DNA from: Buddleja alternifolia
Taxonomy: Eukaryota; Streptophyta; Magnoliopsida; Lamiales; Scrophulariaceae
Length of the DNA stretch: 64,000 nucleotides
Reading direction: 5' to 3'
Assembly (NCBI GenBank): GCA_019426215.1
Contig: CM033394.1
Coordinates: 47,614,423 to 47,678,422 of the forward strand
Below, in pieces: positions 34,750 through 46,925 of the stretch. Position numbers and translations under genes: made by a program. Within the stretch, counting starts at the first letter, position 1. Each line of letters starts with the position of its first letter. The notes under the pieces were generated by a model, which ran no database searches, was not told the origin of the DNA, and saw only the letters and a list, made by a program, of their open reading frames with translations.

Positions 34750-34890
34750 GGAACTCAAGGGTTACAATGGATATCTATTTGGGATTGTGGTTTAAATGTT
34801 CAATTCAAGGTTACGCTCTATAAGATTTCTTTGGTCCAACTCGTGAGACCGAGGCGTGGCAGTTAGTGATCGACCTTGACTATCACTATT

Positions 34891-37391
34891 AGTTCATATT
34901 GGACAAAAATCATTTTGGCATCGAATTTGGTCATTAATGTCGATGGTTAACTGCTAACTAACGGCATCTATCTGGAGATCTTCCAAGAGTGCGTCCAATT
35001 TGAGGGTATTCGACATTTGTTGTTGCTTCTTTTAATTTTTTTCTCTTGCGAAGTATTTTCATAAGTTTCATAATTATAAGAAAAAAATAACCAAAAAAGT
35101 CCAAAACTTCGAATGTTTACCTCTTTTCTTTACAGATGCCACCTAAAGTTTGAAGGTTTATATAATGATGAATCACTTGACTTGTTTTCAAAGGTAAAGA
35201 AGACTTGAAGAAGAGAGAGAGGGGTCTCCATTGGATGACATGTCGTTTCCATTTCTCGATTTTTCAGATATTTTTTCTATTAAATATGTATTTGTTTGAC
35301 ATTTCCTAAAAATATCCAAAATAAATGTTACACTCAATTTCCTTAAAAAAAATCTCAAATTTCATTGAAACATGGATATATAAGTGGGATTTCTCTCAAA
35401 TTTTCTTTAGTTCACCCAACAATTTTAAAAAAATTATCCACTAATGTCTTAACATAGTCATTAAAATAATCACATATTTTGATTCGAAATGAAGCAGAGT
35501 ACAAAATAAGATTTATTTAGTATATTTTTGTATGTTTTAATCGATGAGCTTAGCTAAGATATGTCTAAATTTTCTTATGAAATAAAAACTCATCTATATC
35601 AATTTTGTAGAAAAAAAGTAATAATAATAAAAAACTTTTCTCACAAAAAAAAATATTTCATATAACACCTAATCATTATGCTATTTCTTTAGAAAAGTAA
35701 GCCCTAACTGGTTGGCATACCACTCTCTAAAAATTAATTTTTCAAAGAAAATTTTATGAAAAATGCATTTGTATGACATTCTATCAAGATTTTTTCATTA
35801 AAAAAAAATCTCAAACTTTCTATTTTTATTTTGTAAAATTTGGAAAAAGTAGCTAAATTTTGAAAAAAATTCTCCCAATAAAAAGAGAAAGTGTAGCTTT
35901 AGACTATACATGATTTGACAGTTTCTCATTGATTAAAAGGGTTTTATGCGGTTTTTCGAATTCTAAATAAAAATTAATTACATATTCTAATACAAAATAA
36001 TATAAGGTACAAAATAAGATCCATTTTACCAATTTTTTATATCTACGTCAATGAATTTGACTAAAATAAATTCTCTACTTTTCCAATCGGGGCCAGAGAA
36101 TTTTGGACAGATTCTAGGAAAATTCTAAGTTAGTCCCACCCCAATGGTCCTAATCCCTTAAACACCATATATTTGTGTTGGGGTGGATGGTTTTTATCAC
36201 CAACTACCTATGTAAATACCACCCACCCCAATAAAAATGTGTGGTGTTAAAGAGGCCAGGACCGCCATTAGGATGGGTCTGGTATAGAATTACCCCATAT
36301 TCTAAGGTTAAAAGAATGATTACGGAAGCTTCTTCAACCTTTTCTTCCTTCTTTTTTCCTGCCTTCTCTGACTGCTGCTATCTCTTCGAACAAGTCAGAT
36401 TATTAGAGACCTTGACTTTAATAGTATATATATACACACACAGATACACACACGACTATGACTTAAGATATTAATTATTTGAATTGAATAAAATAAGCTC
36501 TAACCACTTTCGAATTTTTTTTTTGCTTCTGTACTGATATCAATAGAAGAAATTCTTTCTTTTTTTGGATTGTTTACAAGTTTTTAGTAGGTCCTGATGT
36601 CATGCTAATTTCCACTTCCCCATTTTTCAAAGATCATTTTCATTAAAATTGCATTTGTTTAATACCTCCAAAAAAATATAAAAAAAACACTACATAAAGT
36701 GCTCTAAAAAATCTAAAATTTCCTTGAAAAATGAGTTTTGTTTGCATTTCTTTTAGATCACTCAACAACTATTTTTTTTTATCCGCCAATATCTCAATAT
36801 ATCATCAAATAATCACGTATCGTGATTCGAAATGAAGTAAGGTGCAACATAAGACTCACTTTACCTATTTTTAAAAGCCTTAATCGATGACTTGAACTTA
36901 GATTTGTCTAGATTAATTATCGTATAAAACTAAAATTCATCCATACCAATTAATTTGCCACAAAAAGACAACTGCTTATAAAAAAATAAATTACATCACA
37001 TCTAATAATTACATTATTTCCTAAAAAAAATTGCTCGACCAAACATTACTTTCCAACCATTTCTCCTCTTAAAAAAAAAAAAAACACTCTTACTTTTTCT
37101 CAGAAAAATGAGAAAATGGAATGGAAATTTCAAGCTGCTGGGTTTATGTATTGATTTTTCTTTATTGGGCTTCAGCCCAAAATATCAATTCCAGTCCAGT
37201 TCTATTGCATAGCCCAGCTCTTCCAGGCCCGTGGACTTGCACTCCAACCCGGAAAAGATCCGTGGTACGACCCGTTTAGCCGTTTGTCTTCTCTTGTGGG
37301 TTTTCAGCTATTGTCAAGTCTTTGGAGGACTATTATGCAAATTCCAAGTCAGGACTTGCTTATAAGCAAATATAGACCCAAATAAGATCTT
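34891..37391. other. Intergenic DNA, partly paralogous to 55110-56540
   Basis: From about 35035 to 36560 the sequence resembles the CRK B upstream region, which shows that the CRK promoters come from one duplicated ancestor. It lacks the SINE found there and carries a MITE at 36119-36298. TGGGCTTCAGCCCAA near 37167 is a promoter-like palindrome, but no gene follows. No ORF with family features. Confidence 0.5.
36119..36298. mobile_element. MITE, about 180 bp, with empty paralogous site
   Basis: Imperfect inverted ends (left AATTCTAAGTTAGTCCCACC; right, inverted, GGTAATTCTATACCAGACCC). Flanks ATTCTAGG and ATTCTAAGG. The paralogous DNA has a single ATTTTAAGG at 56123-56131, so insertion is supported. 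A 9-bp target suggests a Mutator-like family. Confidence 0.72.
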
Positions 37392-37514
37392 TAGGCTATG
37401 TTCGTTTGTGTTTTCAGAGTTCCGTTTCTATTTTCACTCTTATTTGAGAATGAAAATACACAATTTACACCTCAGTTCAAAATGCACTTATTTTTATTCT
37501 CTAATAAATACCTT

Positions 37515-37923
37515 TCACAATCACTAGAGTAATGAAGCTGACAGATAGAACATGAATTGCTCTCTTTATTATGATTTGCTTTGTCTTGTCAATTTTCTTT
37601 TAAAATTAAAGAGATATTAAGGCTCTTTCTAACAAAACTCAAAATAAGAAAAAATAAAATAAAATACACGAACCAAACAGAGAACACAAATATTAAAGTA
37701 ATGTGCACAATCAGGAAAATAATTCTCTTTACCTCTTTCCTTTACATAGCACCGGACTTTGAGGGAAAGAATATAAGAAGAGAGAGCAAGAAGAAAATTG
37801 AGCATCAATACGAGCTGTAATGATTTGAGTTAGAAATACTATATTCTATATATATGTTTTCCGTGCCTGAGAAGTAAGTATGAAGAAAATGTACACGTGT
37901 GAAATTTGGACAGTTTTAAAACT
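37515..37923 (-). pseudogene. 5' relic of a CRK gene (signal peptide and leader)
   Basis: Minus-strand sequence aligns with the first codons and leader of CRK A (33235-33456 and 33850-34060), skipping about 400 bp. The start codon has become ATA (complement of TAT at 37567-37569) and only about 17 codons of the signal peptide remain. No ectodomain or kinase follows. It is a fourth CRK locus remnant. Confidence 0.75.
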
Positions 37924-37964
37924 TATACATATATATATATACAAATAACTCTTATTTATTTAAT

Positions 37965-38819
37965 TACATCAACTACAATATATATATATAAATATATGTA
38001 ATCATAATATTACATTTTATTTTATATTTTGCAATCATTAACAAATTATAAACACAACTTTTAAGACAAAAACTTTCATAATTTGACTGCTACAATAACT
38101 TTTGTCTCTTTTGAAAATAAAACCAAACACATTCTTATCAAAGTACATAACTCCCAATAAACTTTTTCCCCAAAATTTTCACAAAAAAAACCCCAAAATA
38201 GAAACAAACACAGCCTAAAAGAAAGCCAATTGATTAGTTTCCCAAGGCACCAAATTATATTTAGAATTAGATTAAAAGGACACATTCTAGAAAAAAAAAA
38301 AAAATACTAATTCGCCCTCGGAATTCGGTCCTATATTGAAAAAATAATTTTTTTTGTAGGCGTTAATTATAATGAATTGGAAGTATAGGGATGATTCTGA
38401 AATTTTATGGCTGTGCTTGTTTCTGTTTTCAAACAAATTTTGGCCAAAACTTGTTTGCTTTATGTTTTCTTTTTGATCAAAAAGGATTTTTTTGGTCAAA
38501 AAATTTGTCAGCTATTGTTTTCTTATTTGTGTTTGTGTCTACTTTAGGATGCCTACTAAGTACATCAACTACAATATATATATAACCATAATATTACAAT
38601 TATTTAAAACTTATATTATATTATATTTTTCAATCATTAACTAATTATAAACACAATTTTTCAGACAAAAACTTTACATGATTTGACTGCTACAATAACT
38701 TTTGTCTTTTCTGAAAATAAAATTAAACACAAAATCAAACATATTTTCATTAAAATACACAATTCCTAATAAAATTTTTCACCAAAAAAACCCCCCAAAA
38801 TACAAACAAACACAGCCTA
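37965..38819. repeat. Pair of about 255-bp direct repeats
   Basis: 37965-38217 and 38561-38819 are alike, from TACATCAACTACAATATA to CAAACAAACACAGCCTA. Each ends like the right terminus of a hAT-like MITE; a matching left terminus TAGGCTATGTTCGTTTGTG lies at 37392. Target duplications are not convincing. Confidence 0.6.
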
Positions 38820-39866
38820 AGATTTGCATCTTTTTGGACTAAATTACCCTTCATTTATTAACTTAAGTTGATTAATTGATTTTTTTTATCCTTTTTTTCA
38901 TTTTAAAATTTTAAAATTGATAGATTGTGCAATATGAAATTTATTTCTTAATATTAAATATTTTATATAATTTATTTTGATTTAAATATGGTAATTATCT
39001 AAAAATATTTTTTTAAAATTGTTTTAAAAAGAATTAAAATAAAATGAAAATTTAAGATTGAAAGCAATCAGTATCAATTATCACTATAAAAGTTCTAAAT
39101 AAATAAATATCTACACATAACTGCAATTGATTAATTTTTAATCTAGAAATCTAAGGGCGATTAAATCCACAAATTTACTAACCCTAAATTTTGGGGGGTT
39201 TTGGAATGAAAAGTTGGTGGAATAAATTTTTTGGATTGAAAAATATTTTTATGAATTTTTTTTGATATAAAAGTTAATTTTAGGGGGCTTTAGTAATTTT
39301 CCCTAGTTTATATTGGATGAAAAATGATTTTGGAAATTGAGTTTGGTTATTAATTTTAATGTATTTCTTTTTTGAAGAAAAATCGATTTTATATATCATT
39401 CAATCGAAAGTTTACAACATTTGGAACAATACAATTCATATCGACTCAAACGATGTAGTAAGAACATCTGAAACACCAACTATCAAGTTCTTGAAAATAA
39501 CAAATTTTAAGAACTCACAAACGAATATAAGAAATTTTTTGTGCAATTCTTATTTAAGCAGAGATGATACTCTCATTCGAGAGAGAAAGCAATCTCTCAT
39601 ACGAGAGATAAAATAAAATTTAAACAAAATATCTAAAAAGCTACATAAAAACTTAAGTATCACCCATTTTTATCTCGTCAGATCTATTTTTGTCTCTTTA
39701 GATCCATATCTGTCTCGTCAGTTTTGAAGATGTGATGTACAACTTAAAGAAAGGTGATTCAATCCAACCTGCTGATGATAGTGGTGATAACAGTGGTGAA
39801 GTAGACGACTGCTTCACCAAGTCATCGCTGGCGGAGTAAAACAGAAAAAAAAGAAGATTAGGGTTT

Positions 39867-39911
<45 letters not shown>

Positions 39912-40238
39912 TAAATAGGATTTGAAGTTATATTAATTTCAATGTGTTAACTAACGGGATCTATCTGGAGACTGGAGTTCGTCCAAGACTGCGTCCAATT
40001 TGAGGGGTTTGAAATCCACTTTACATATAATTCATTTTCTAGTCCACACACATAAATCCACTCAACCGAGTCAATCTGCATAAAATTGCTGGTTTTAACC
40101 TTTTTTTTCTTAATGATACAATTTTATACTTTTGAAACCTGTCAATTTCAGGCCAGATCCATTAATTGCAATCCGCCTCATTTTTATGTATAATACATAT
40201 AAAATATGTACATTTATATGTATGATACATGTAATAGA
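38820..40238. other. AT-rich intergenic DNA
   Basis: No gene recognised. A GA microsatellite lies at about 39870-39909. 39950-40010 resembles 34955-35010 (ATCTATCTGGAGA and TGCGTCCAATTTGAGG). The 85-codon open frame at 39359-39616 has no recognisable family. Confidence 0.5.
39870..39909. repeat. GA microsatellite
   Basis: About 18-20 uninterrupted GA units. Confidence 0.9.
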
Positions 40239-40782
40239 GGGAAATTGCAAATTTGGTCCTGTAACTTTAGAGGATGACAAAATTGATCCCGTATTTTGTG
40301 CAACTGGCAAAATTAGTCCCTTAACTTTCAAACAATCGCGAAGACAACTTTCAATTGAAAACCCTAATTTCGCCGAAAATGCTGCATGTAACCAAATAAA
40401 ATTGGGGGTTTTTCAATCGCCGACCATATTTGCATGCATGAAGTATGACATGGCTTTTTTTCTTTTACACATAGGGGGGTTTTTCAATCGCCGGATATAA
40501 TTTATTATTTGTTTTCTTTCCCTAAAACAAAAAACTGATTTGGCGTCCTATGTGTAAAAAAAAAAAAAGGCCTTGTCAAACTTCACTCGTGCAAAACCGG
40601 TCGGCAATTGAAAAATCCCCCAAATTTTAATTGGTCATGTGGCGAAATTAGGGTTTTCAATTGAAAAGTGTCCTTAAATCGCGACTTTTTGAAAGTTAAG
40701 GAACTAATTTTGCCAGTTGTACAAGATACGGGACCAATTTTGCCACCCCATAAAGTTACAGGACTAAATTTGCAATGTTCCC
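40239..40782. mobile_element. Mutator-like foldback MITE
   Basis: 544 bp. Inverted arms GGGAAATTGCAAATTTGGTC and, from the right, GGGAACATTGCAAATTTAGT extend for about 150 bp with the wording TAACTTT and GGCAAAATTAGT. Direct flanks CATGTAATAGA (40228-40238 and 40783-40793) are identical over 11 bp. It resembles the element at 20980-21731 in style but not in sequence. Confidence 0.88.
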
Positions 40783-41004
40783 CATGTAATAGACACACAT
40801 GCATATAATCCATTTATGTATTTAATTTCTTTTATTACAATATTTTTACTCAATCAGTATTAAAAACATATGCGTATAATAATCGCTTTACATCTCCATC
40901 CCTCATGCAAGCAATGCACAAAGCATATCTAGAAGCTTTACTTCCCATGTAGAGTAATGATAAGCCACAAATATAGCCCTTTCACATTGAAGCCAACTCT
41001 AATG

Positions 41005-42877
41005 TCACCTGGGATAGAAAATACTATGTGTCATACTGGCAACTGAAGCAGCATTGCCATGCTCAAGCGGCAATAATACGTTTTCACCCATCTCATTAAA
41101 TTCCATGGTATTTTCATCCACGAAAGGGGGTACGGTTGGTGCAGGGAGTTGTTCTTTCCTTACTAGCATCTCTAATGCTTTAGACATGAATGGTCTCAAC
41201 GAAGAGATCTTTTGGGTGCACAAGAGCGCAATGTGAACCACTCGTAAAATCTCGTTTTTAATGCTGATGATGTGTTGATTATTCAGCATTAGATTTGGGT
41301 CAAAGAGCTCTTCAACTGTTCTTCGCTGGAAATGCTTCCATGCCTAAAAATAGTTGAATAGTTACAAAAATTATTGGATGGTTATATAATTGTTCATTAA
41401 TAGAATCACATAGTTATAAAAGGCTTTTAGAGCATACCGTTATTGCCAAGCTATCTGAGTACTCTGTCGTTTTACTTTTGTTGTTTTGTCTACCCGTGAC
41501 AATTTCCAGCAAAAGCACACCAAAGCTATAAACATCTACTTTTTCTGTCAACTGGCCATGGGCTAGGTATTCCGGGGGCATATATCCACTGTAAATTTGT
41601 AAATTCAAGAAATTTAATGAATCAATTTTTGCCCTGAGTATATAAACAAGGTTTATTAGGAAAATTGATTGTTGAGATGCTGTCTATTTAAATACTACCT
41701 AAGTGGGGATCTTGAATCGTTAAATTATACATTTATCTTTTCAATGACCGATAAAAAGGTACAAGATTGATATACTCACAATGTTCCTGCTATGGCCGTG
41801 TTGATATGACTTTTATCTTCTTGGAAAGACCTCGCCAACCCAAAATCAGCAATTATAGCACGTAATCTCGTGTCCAAGAGGATATTGCTTGCTTTTATGT
41901 CTCTATGAATAATTCGTATACTTCTGTTCTCGTGAAGGTAAACCAAACCCTCTGCTATTCCTATAATTATCTCAAATCTCTTCTCCCAGTTTAGCACTTT
42001 ACTTTGGCTCGAATCTGTCAACTTGGACAAAGATTACGCTTAGTGCAATGAAAACCTTAAAAGAAACAATGGTTTCAATCCTAGACAAAAAACTTAGTAC
42101 TCACCAAAGATGAAACTATCTAAACTCTTGTTTGGCAAAAATTCATAAACAAGAAGACTTTCGGGTCCCGAGCAGCTGCACCCCAACAACTTGACTAGAT
42201 TCTTGTGCTCGAGGCTGCTAATAATGTTTACTTCATTATAGAAATCTTTTGCTCTATTTTTTTTGTTAGAGAACAGTCTCTTCACAGCAATCTCCCTTCC
42301 ATCTTGCAAAACTCCCTAAAGTATGAGAACAAACAAAATCCAATATTAAACATCAATGAGCATGAATAGAGTGTATTTCGACATTACAAGTTTGTACCCT
42401 ATATACTGTGCCGAATCCGCCATGCCCAAGCTTGTTGGCTTCATCAAACGAACCAGTGGCTTTCTCAAGGGTGGAATATTTAAAGTTGAAGCTGCTATCA
42501 CGAAGGGTTTTAACTAATTTCTGTTCATCACTTGAACCTGAGAAAAAAAAAATGATATTTCATAAAAAGATGAGTCTTATAGGGAGTCCCATGTGGACTA
42601 AGAGCTTTGATACAATCACAACAATCCATGTATAAGAAATACCACGTGGATTTCATTATATGACGTTTGTTATTGTGTTGAGACTTCAAGTCCTAAGACC
42701 TCTTAAAAATGACATGACCTTTCCAGTTTAGAAAGGGAACATAGTTTTCAATTAACATTATACCATTTCTCTTCTTTTGAATTGTTCTGTGCTTCCAGAT
42801 ATAAAATCCAACGACGGATCCAATTATCAAAATAGATGTTGCACTAGCAGCTGTTAATCCAATAACTAGTACTCTCC
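41005..42877 (-). pseudogene. CRK copy B, membrane and kinase exons 2-7 (open)
   Basis: Exons (minus): 42877-42764 (membrane helix), 42537-42398, 42315-42105, 42014-41780, 41588-41438, 41343-41005. All phases match CRK A and I saw no stop. Glycine loop GHGGFG, Lys in [15 protein letters not shown] and DFG are present. The APE motif reads PPE (GYMPPEY) and the residue before the activation segment reads AIIADFG in place of AKIADFG. The ectodomain exon lies 6.4 kb away beyond a Copia insertion and is broken, so the gene as a whole is a pseudogene even though this half could still be translated if transcribed from elsewhere. Confidence 0.82.
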
Positions 42878-43052
42878 CTGCACAAGTGTAACAGTTCATA
42901 ATTAGATCAGAAATTTAAAACTAATTAATATCAGTAGAGTTTCTTCATCTTATTCTAAGGCTCATGGTGAATGCTTGTTCTCAATGCTGAACTGAATCAA
43001 GCTCCTGAGACAGGTAGATATTGCTTTAATTAACAGAACATAGCCTTGTGAG

Positions 43053-43534
43053 TGTTGTGGAACTCAGAGTCATATTCCACCAAATATAGAAATAGCGAGG
43101 GAAATATTGTACTAGAAAACCACACTAGATTTAATTCCCAGGAAAGATTGGAGGCGTCACAACGGTCGCGCTTAAAACCCAACCTCCTCGACAGAATTAA
43201 CTAGACGAATTTAATAGCACAATATAACACTACAACTATAACTAACAATGGCTACTTGAAGAATAGCACAAAATAAAGAACACCAAATTTAACGAGGTTC
43301 GGCTAATTTAGCCTACGTCCTCGGACCCCACCAAAATATTTCACTAAAGGACTAAAGTGAAACTATTACAAACTATAGAGGAAGAAAGAAGAAATTGCTA
43401 AAAGACTTAGGCAATTTGGGATGTTTTTCAAAGTGAAGAGGTGGTCTTCTTTTATACAACAAATGAGCCCACCCTTTACAAATTCTATCTATGTGGGATA
43501 TTTTCCTCTTTAAAAAATAAGCCACACTTCAACA
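43053..43534 (-). repeat. 3' LTR of Copia B
   Basis: 482 bp, on the minus strand TGTTGAAGTGTGGC...CCACAACA. Confidence 0.95.
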
Positions 43535-43601
43535 AATCTCCACCTTGGCGAATTTCAAAATCTTCAATCTCCTCGTCAAACGGGGTCACCAAAACCAATC
43601 T

Positions 43602-46600
43602 TCAAACTTTGACAATGTTGATCAAGTCCAAACAAAATTTGAACTTGATTGCAGTCACAACTTTTGTCAACATATCAGCAGGATTCTCAGTAGTATGGAC
43701 CTTCTCGATCCTGACTCCACCTTCTTCGAGTATCTCTCTTATGAAATGATATCGAACATCAATATGCTTCGTCCTTGCATGATAAACTTGGTTCTTTGCT
43801 AAATGAATAGCACTTTGACTATCACAATGTATTTTCACATACTTTTGTCCAATTCCCAGTTCACCAAGCAACCCTTGAAGCCAAATTGCTTCCTTTACAG
43901 CCTCTGAAATTGCCATATACTCTGCTTCCGTAGTAGACAGAGCAACCGTTGACTGTAAGGTAGACTTCCAACTGACTGGTGCTTTAGCAAGAGTAAATAC
44001 GTAGCCTGTAGTTGATCTACGCTTATCTAAATCACCAGCATAGTCTGAATCGCAATATCCGACTACATACTGACTATGTTCCCGCTCAAATATCAAACCA
44101 ACATCAGCTGTGTCATGGATGTATCGCAAAATCCATTTCACAGCTTGCCAATGTTCCTTTCCAGGATCATGCATATACCTGCTCACAACCCCCACTGCTT
44201 GGGAAATATCAGGCCTCGTACACACCATAGCATACATCAAGCTACCAACAGCATTTGCATACGGTACTTTTGACATGTATTCCCGTTCTGCATCAGATTT
44301 TGGTGACAAAGCGGCGCTAAGCTTAAAATGAGGAGCAAGCGGAGTACTAACTGGTTTTGACTTTTCATCAATGCCAAAACGCCTCAACATCCTACTCAGA
44401 TATTGTTTCTGAGTCAAACAAAGTCTTCTCAATTTTCTATCTCTGAAAATCTCCATGCCGAGAATCTTCTTCGCCTCACCTAGATCCTTTATCTCGAACT
44501 CCCTTTTCAAATGAGTCTTCAACTTCTCAATTTCTATTAGACTCGGGGAGGCAATCAACATATCATCAACATACAGAAGAAGATATATGAAGGATCCATC
44601 TTGTAGCTTGTGCAAATACACACAATGATCGTATTTGCTTCTTGTGTACCCAATTCCCATCATAAACTTGTCAAATCGCTTGTACCACTGCCTCGGAGAT
44701 TGCTTCAATCCGTACAACGATTTTTGAAGTTTACAAACCAAATTTTCATTTTCAGCAACTTTGAATCCCTCTGGCTGAGTCATATAGATTTCCTCTTCCA
44801 AGTCTCCATGTAAAAATGCAGTTTTTACATCCAACTGAACTAGTTCAAAATTCAACTGTGCTACCAAAGCCAACAAAATTCTAATGGAGGAGTGTTTTAT
44901 AACTGGAGAAAACACCTCATTATAATCAATGCCCTCCTTCTGAGCGTAACCTTTGGCCACCAATCTGGCTTTGTAGCGAACATCACCTTGGTTAGGAAAT
45001 CCATCTTTCTTTGCAAATACCCATTTGCATCCAATTGCCTTCTTTTCCTTCGGGAGACTGGCCAGTTCCCATGTTTGATTCTTATGAAGGGACTGCATTT
45101 CTTCACTCATGGCAATCCTCCACTTATCTTTCTCTGGTCCTTTGACTGCTTCAATATAAGTGGTAGGAACATCATCAGCGGCAAATGCAGATGCACAAGC
45201 CACCATATCATCAAAGCGAGCAGGCTTTCTGATTGTCCTCTTTGGCTTGCTAGTTGCAATTGATTCAAGTTGCTGTGGAAGTTCTTGGGGTTGAACTTCC
45301 TCTTCTTCAAAATCTCCTGCTACCGTAGGAGAATGATCAAGAGTTTCTTGATCTACTGGGACAACAAACTTTTCAAACTCCACCTGTTTGGGAGTACCAT
45401 CTTGCTGTTCTGCATTCACCTTTTCCAACACGGTAGATTCATCAAAGGTGACATCCCTGCTAAAGGTTATTTTCTTTGTTTCTGGACACCAAAGGCGATA
45501 GCCTTTTATACCAGAGGTGATCCCCATGAACATAGCTTTCTTTGCTCTGGGATCCAACTTTGATTCCTTAACATGATAATATGCAGCGGAACCAAACACA
45601 TGTAAGGAATCATAATCAGCAGCAGGCTTTCCAAACCATTTCTCCAATGGTGTTTTTCCATCAATAGCAGTAGATGGTAGACGATTAACGAGATGACACG
45701 CATATGTCACAGCCTCAGCCCAAAATTCTTTACCCAACCCAGCATTGGATAACAAACACCGAACTTTCTCCAGCAAAGTCCGGTTCATGCGTTCTGCCAC
45801 TCCGTTCTGTTGTGGTGTATGTCTGACAGTGAAGTGTCTGACAATGCCTTCATCCTCACAAAATTTCTGAAATGGACCACTCCTAAATTCTCCACCATTG
45901 TTTGTACGGAGGCGTTTGACCTTTTTATCAGTCTGAGTTTCCACCATCTTTTTCCAATTGAGGAATACCTCAAACACTTCATCCTTTGTCTTCATCGTAT
46001 ACACCCAAACTCTCCGGGAAAAATCATCAACAAAGGTTACAAAATAGTGCTTCCCTCCCAAAGAACTCGTTTTTGAGGGACCCCATACATCTGAATGAAC
46101 ATAATCCAAGATACCCTCAGTATTATGGATTGCTGTTCCAAATTTAACCCTTGTTTGTTTCCCACGAACACAATGTTCACAAAACTCCAATTTGGAGTAT
46201 TTCACTCCTTTCAATAATCCTTGATTTATGAGGAGATTCAAGGATTTTCCACCTGCATGTCCCAAGCGCATATGCCATAGCCTAACTGCTTCTGAATTCC
46301 GATCATCTACAGTAACTGCTGCTACTGCACCCACAACTGTACCACCCATGTAGTGATACGTATTGTTGTTCTTCCGAATTCCCTTCATTACCACGAGTGC
46401 ACCAGAGATGATCTTCATCACCCCATCCTTAGCTCTTACTTCAAAACCTTTCGATTCTAAAGTTCCAACGGAAATGAGGTTTTTCCTCACTTCTGGTGCA
46501 TACCGAACACCCTTTAGGGTTATGATTGATCCATCGTGATTCTTTAAGCGAACTGAACCAATCCTAAGTGTAGTAAGAGGAGCTTCATTTGCTGTGAAGA

Positions 46601-46925
46601 CAACGTCATTTTGTTCTTTGAAATCAAAGAACCAATCCAAATGTGGTGTCATATGATGACTACATGCTGAATCCAGCATCCATACTTCAGAAGCACCGCT
46701 GGATGATGTCGCCAATGAGAAGTCCGATTCGGCATCATCACACGCGGTTACATTTGATTCCGCCACGGCCTTAGAATTGCCCTTAGTTGTCAGCTTTGGG
46801 CAATCTCTCTTCCAGTGTCCTGTTTCTCGACAATAGGCACACTCGTCTTTGCTTAGTTTATGCCTGGACTTGGATCTCCCTTTCTTTCCTTTGTTTTTGT
46901 TTTGTGAACGACCTCTGACGAACAA
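43602..46925 (-). CDS. Copia B pol polyprotein (zinc knuckle, PR, IN, RT, RNase H)
   Basis: 1107 codons open from 46925. The listed first codon is TTG within the frameshift overlap, so translation must begin in gag. Order: CCHC knuckle CAYCRETGHWKRDC (about residue 30), protease DSACSHHM, GAG-pre-integrase HMRLGH, integrase HSDVWGP, then RTNNGGEF, where the family normally has Asp in the third position, and QQNGVAERMNRT with the catalytic Glu. Reverse transcriptase GCKWVF, KARLVAKGY and LLYVDDMLI; RNase H CDSDYAGDLDKRRSTTG and STTEAEYMA. The Asp-to-Asn change should abolish integrase activity, while reverse transcriptase looks intact. Confidence 0.93.
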   Translation of the reverse strand: MFVRGRSQNKNKGKKGRSKSRHKLSKDECAYCRETGHWKRDCPKLTTKGNSKAVAESNVTACDDAESDFSLATSSSGASEVWMLDSACSHHMTPHLDWFFDFKEQNDVVFTANEAPLTTLRIGSVRLKNHDGSIITLKGVRYAPEVRKNLISVGTLESKGFEVRAKDGVMKIISGALVVMKGIRKNNNTYHYMGGTVVGAVAAVTVDDRNSEAVRLWHMRLGHAGGKSLNLLINQGLLKGVKYSKLEFCEHCVRGKQTRVKFGTAIHNTEGILDYVHSDVWGPSKTSSLGGKHYFVTFVDDFSRRVWVYTMKTKDEVFEVFLNWKKMVETQTDKKVKRLRTNNGGEFRSGPFQKFCEDEGIVRHFTVRHTPQQNGVAERMNRTLLEKVRCLLSNAGLGKEFWAEAVTYACHLVNRLPSTAIDGKTPLEKWFGKPAADYDSLHVFGSAAYYHVKESKLDPRAKKAMFMGITSGIKGYRLWCPETKKITFSRDVTFDESTVLEKVNAEQQDGTPKQVEFEKFVVPVDQETLDHSPTVAGDFEEEEVQPQELPQQLESIATSKPKRTIRKPARFDDMVACASAFAADDVPTTYIEAVKGPEKDKWRIAMSEEMQSLHKNQTWELASLPKEKKAIGCKWVFAKKDGFPNQGDVRYKARLVAKGYAQKEGIDYNEVFSPVIKHSSIRILLALVAQLNFELVQLDVKTAFLHGDLEEEIYMTQPEGFKVAENENLVCKLQKSLYGLKQSPRQWYKRFDKFMMGIGYTRSKYDHCVYLHKLQDGSFIYLLLYVDDMLIASPSLIEIEKLKTHLKREFEIKDLGEAKKILGMEIFRDRKLRRLCLTQKQYLSRMLRRFGIDEKSKPVSTPLAPHFKLSAALSPKSDAEREYMSKVPYANAVGSLMYAMVCTRPDISQAVGVVSRYMHDPGKEHWQAVKWILRYIHDTADVGLIFEREHSQYVVGYCDSDYAGDLDKRRSTTGYVFTLAKAPVSWKSTLQSTVALSTTEAEYMAISEAVKEAIWLQGLLGELGIGQKYVKIHCDSQSAIHLAKNQVYHARTKHIDVRYHFIREILEEGGVRIEKVHTTENPADMLTKVVTAIKFKFCLDLINIVKV

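Larger units (their letters stand above)
33297..34890. other. CRK A upstream region, duplicated at 59224-60834
   Basis: Leader and promoter region, near-identical to the DNA upstream of CRK C. A possible leader intron (minus strand) runs from the donor GTAAGA near 33855 to the acceptor TTTTATCAG near 33322. A TAA microsatellite of about 8 units lies at 33807-33830. Confidence 0.65.

Noticed and set aside
37130..37390. Promoter-like TGGGCTTCAGCCCAA region as a start of a gene
   Set aside because: No coding sequence follows on either strand.
39359..39616. 85-codon open frame
   Set aside because: No known domain, low-complexity AT-rich context and no supporting splice or promoter signals.
46853..46925. 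Programmed ribosomal frameshift in Copia B
   Set aside because: No canonical slippery heptamer was seen, and related plant elements have one ORF; kept only as a low-interest finding.
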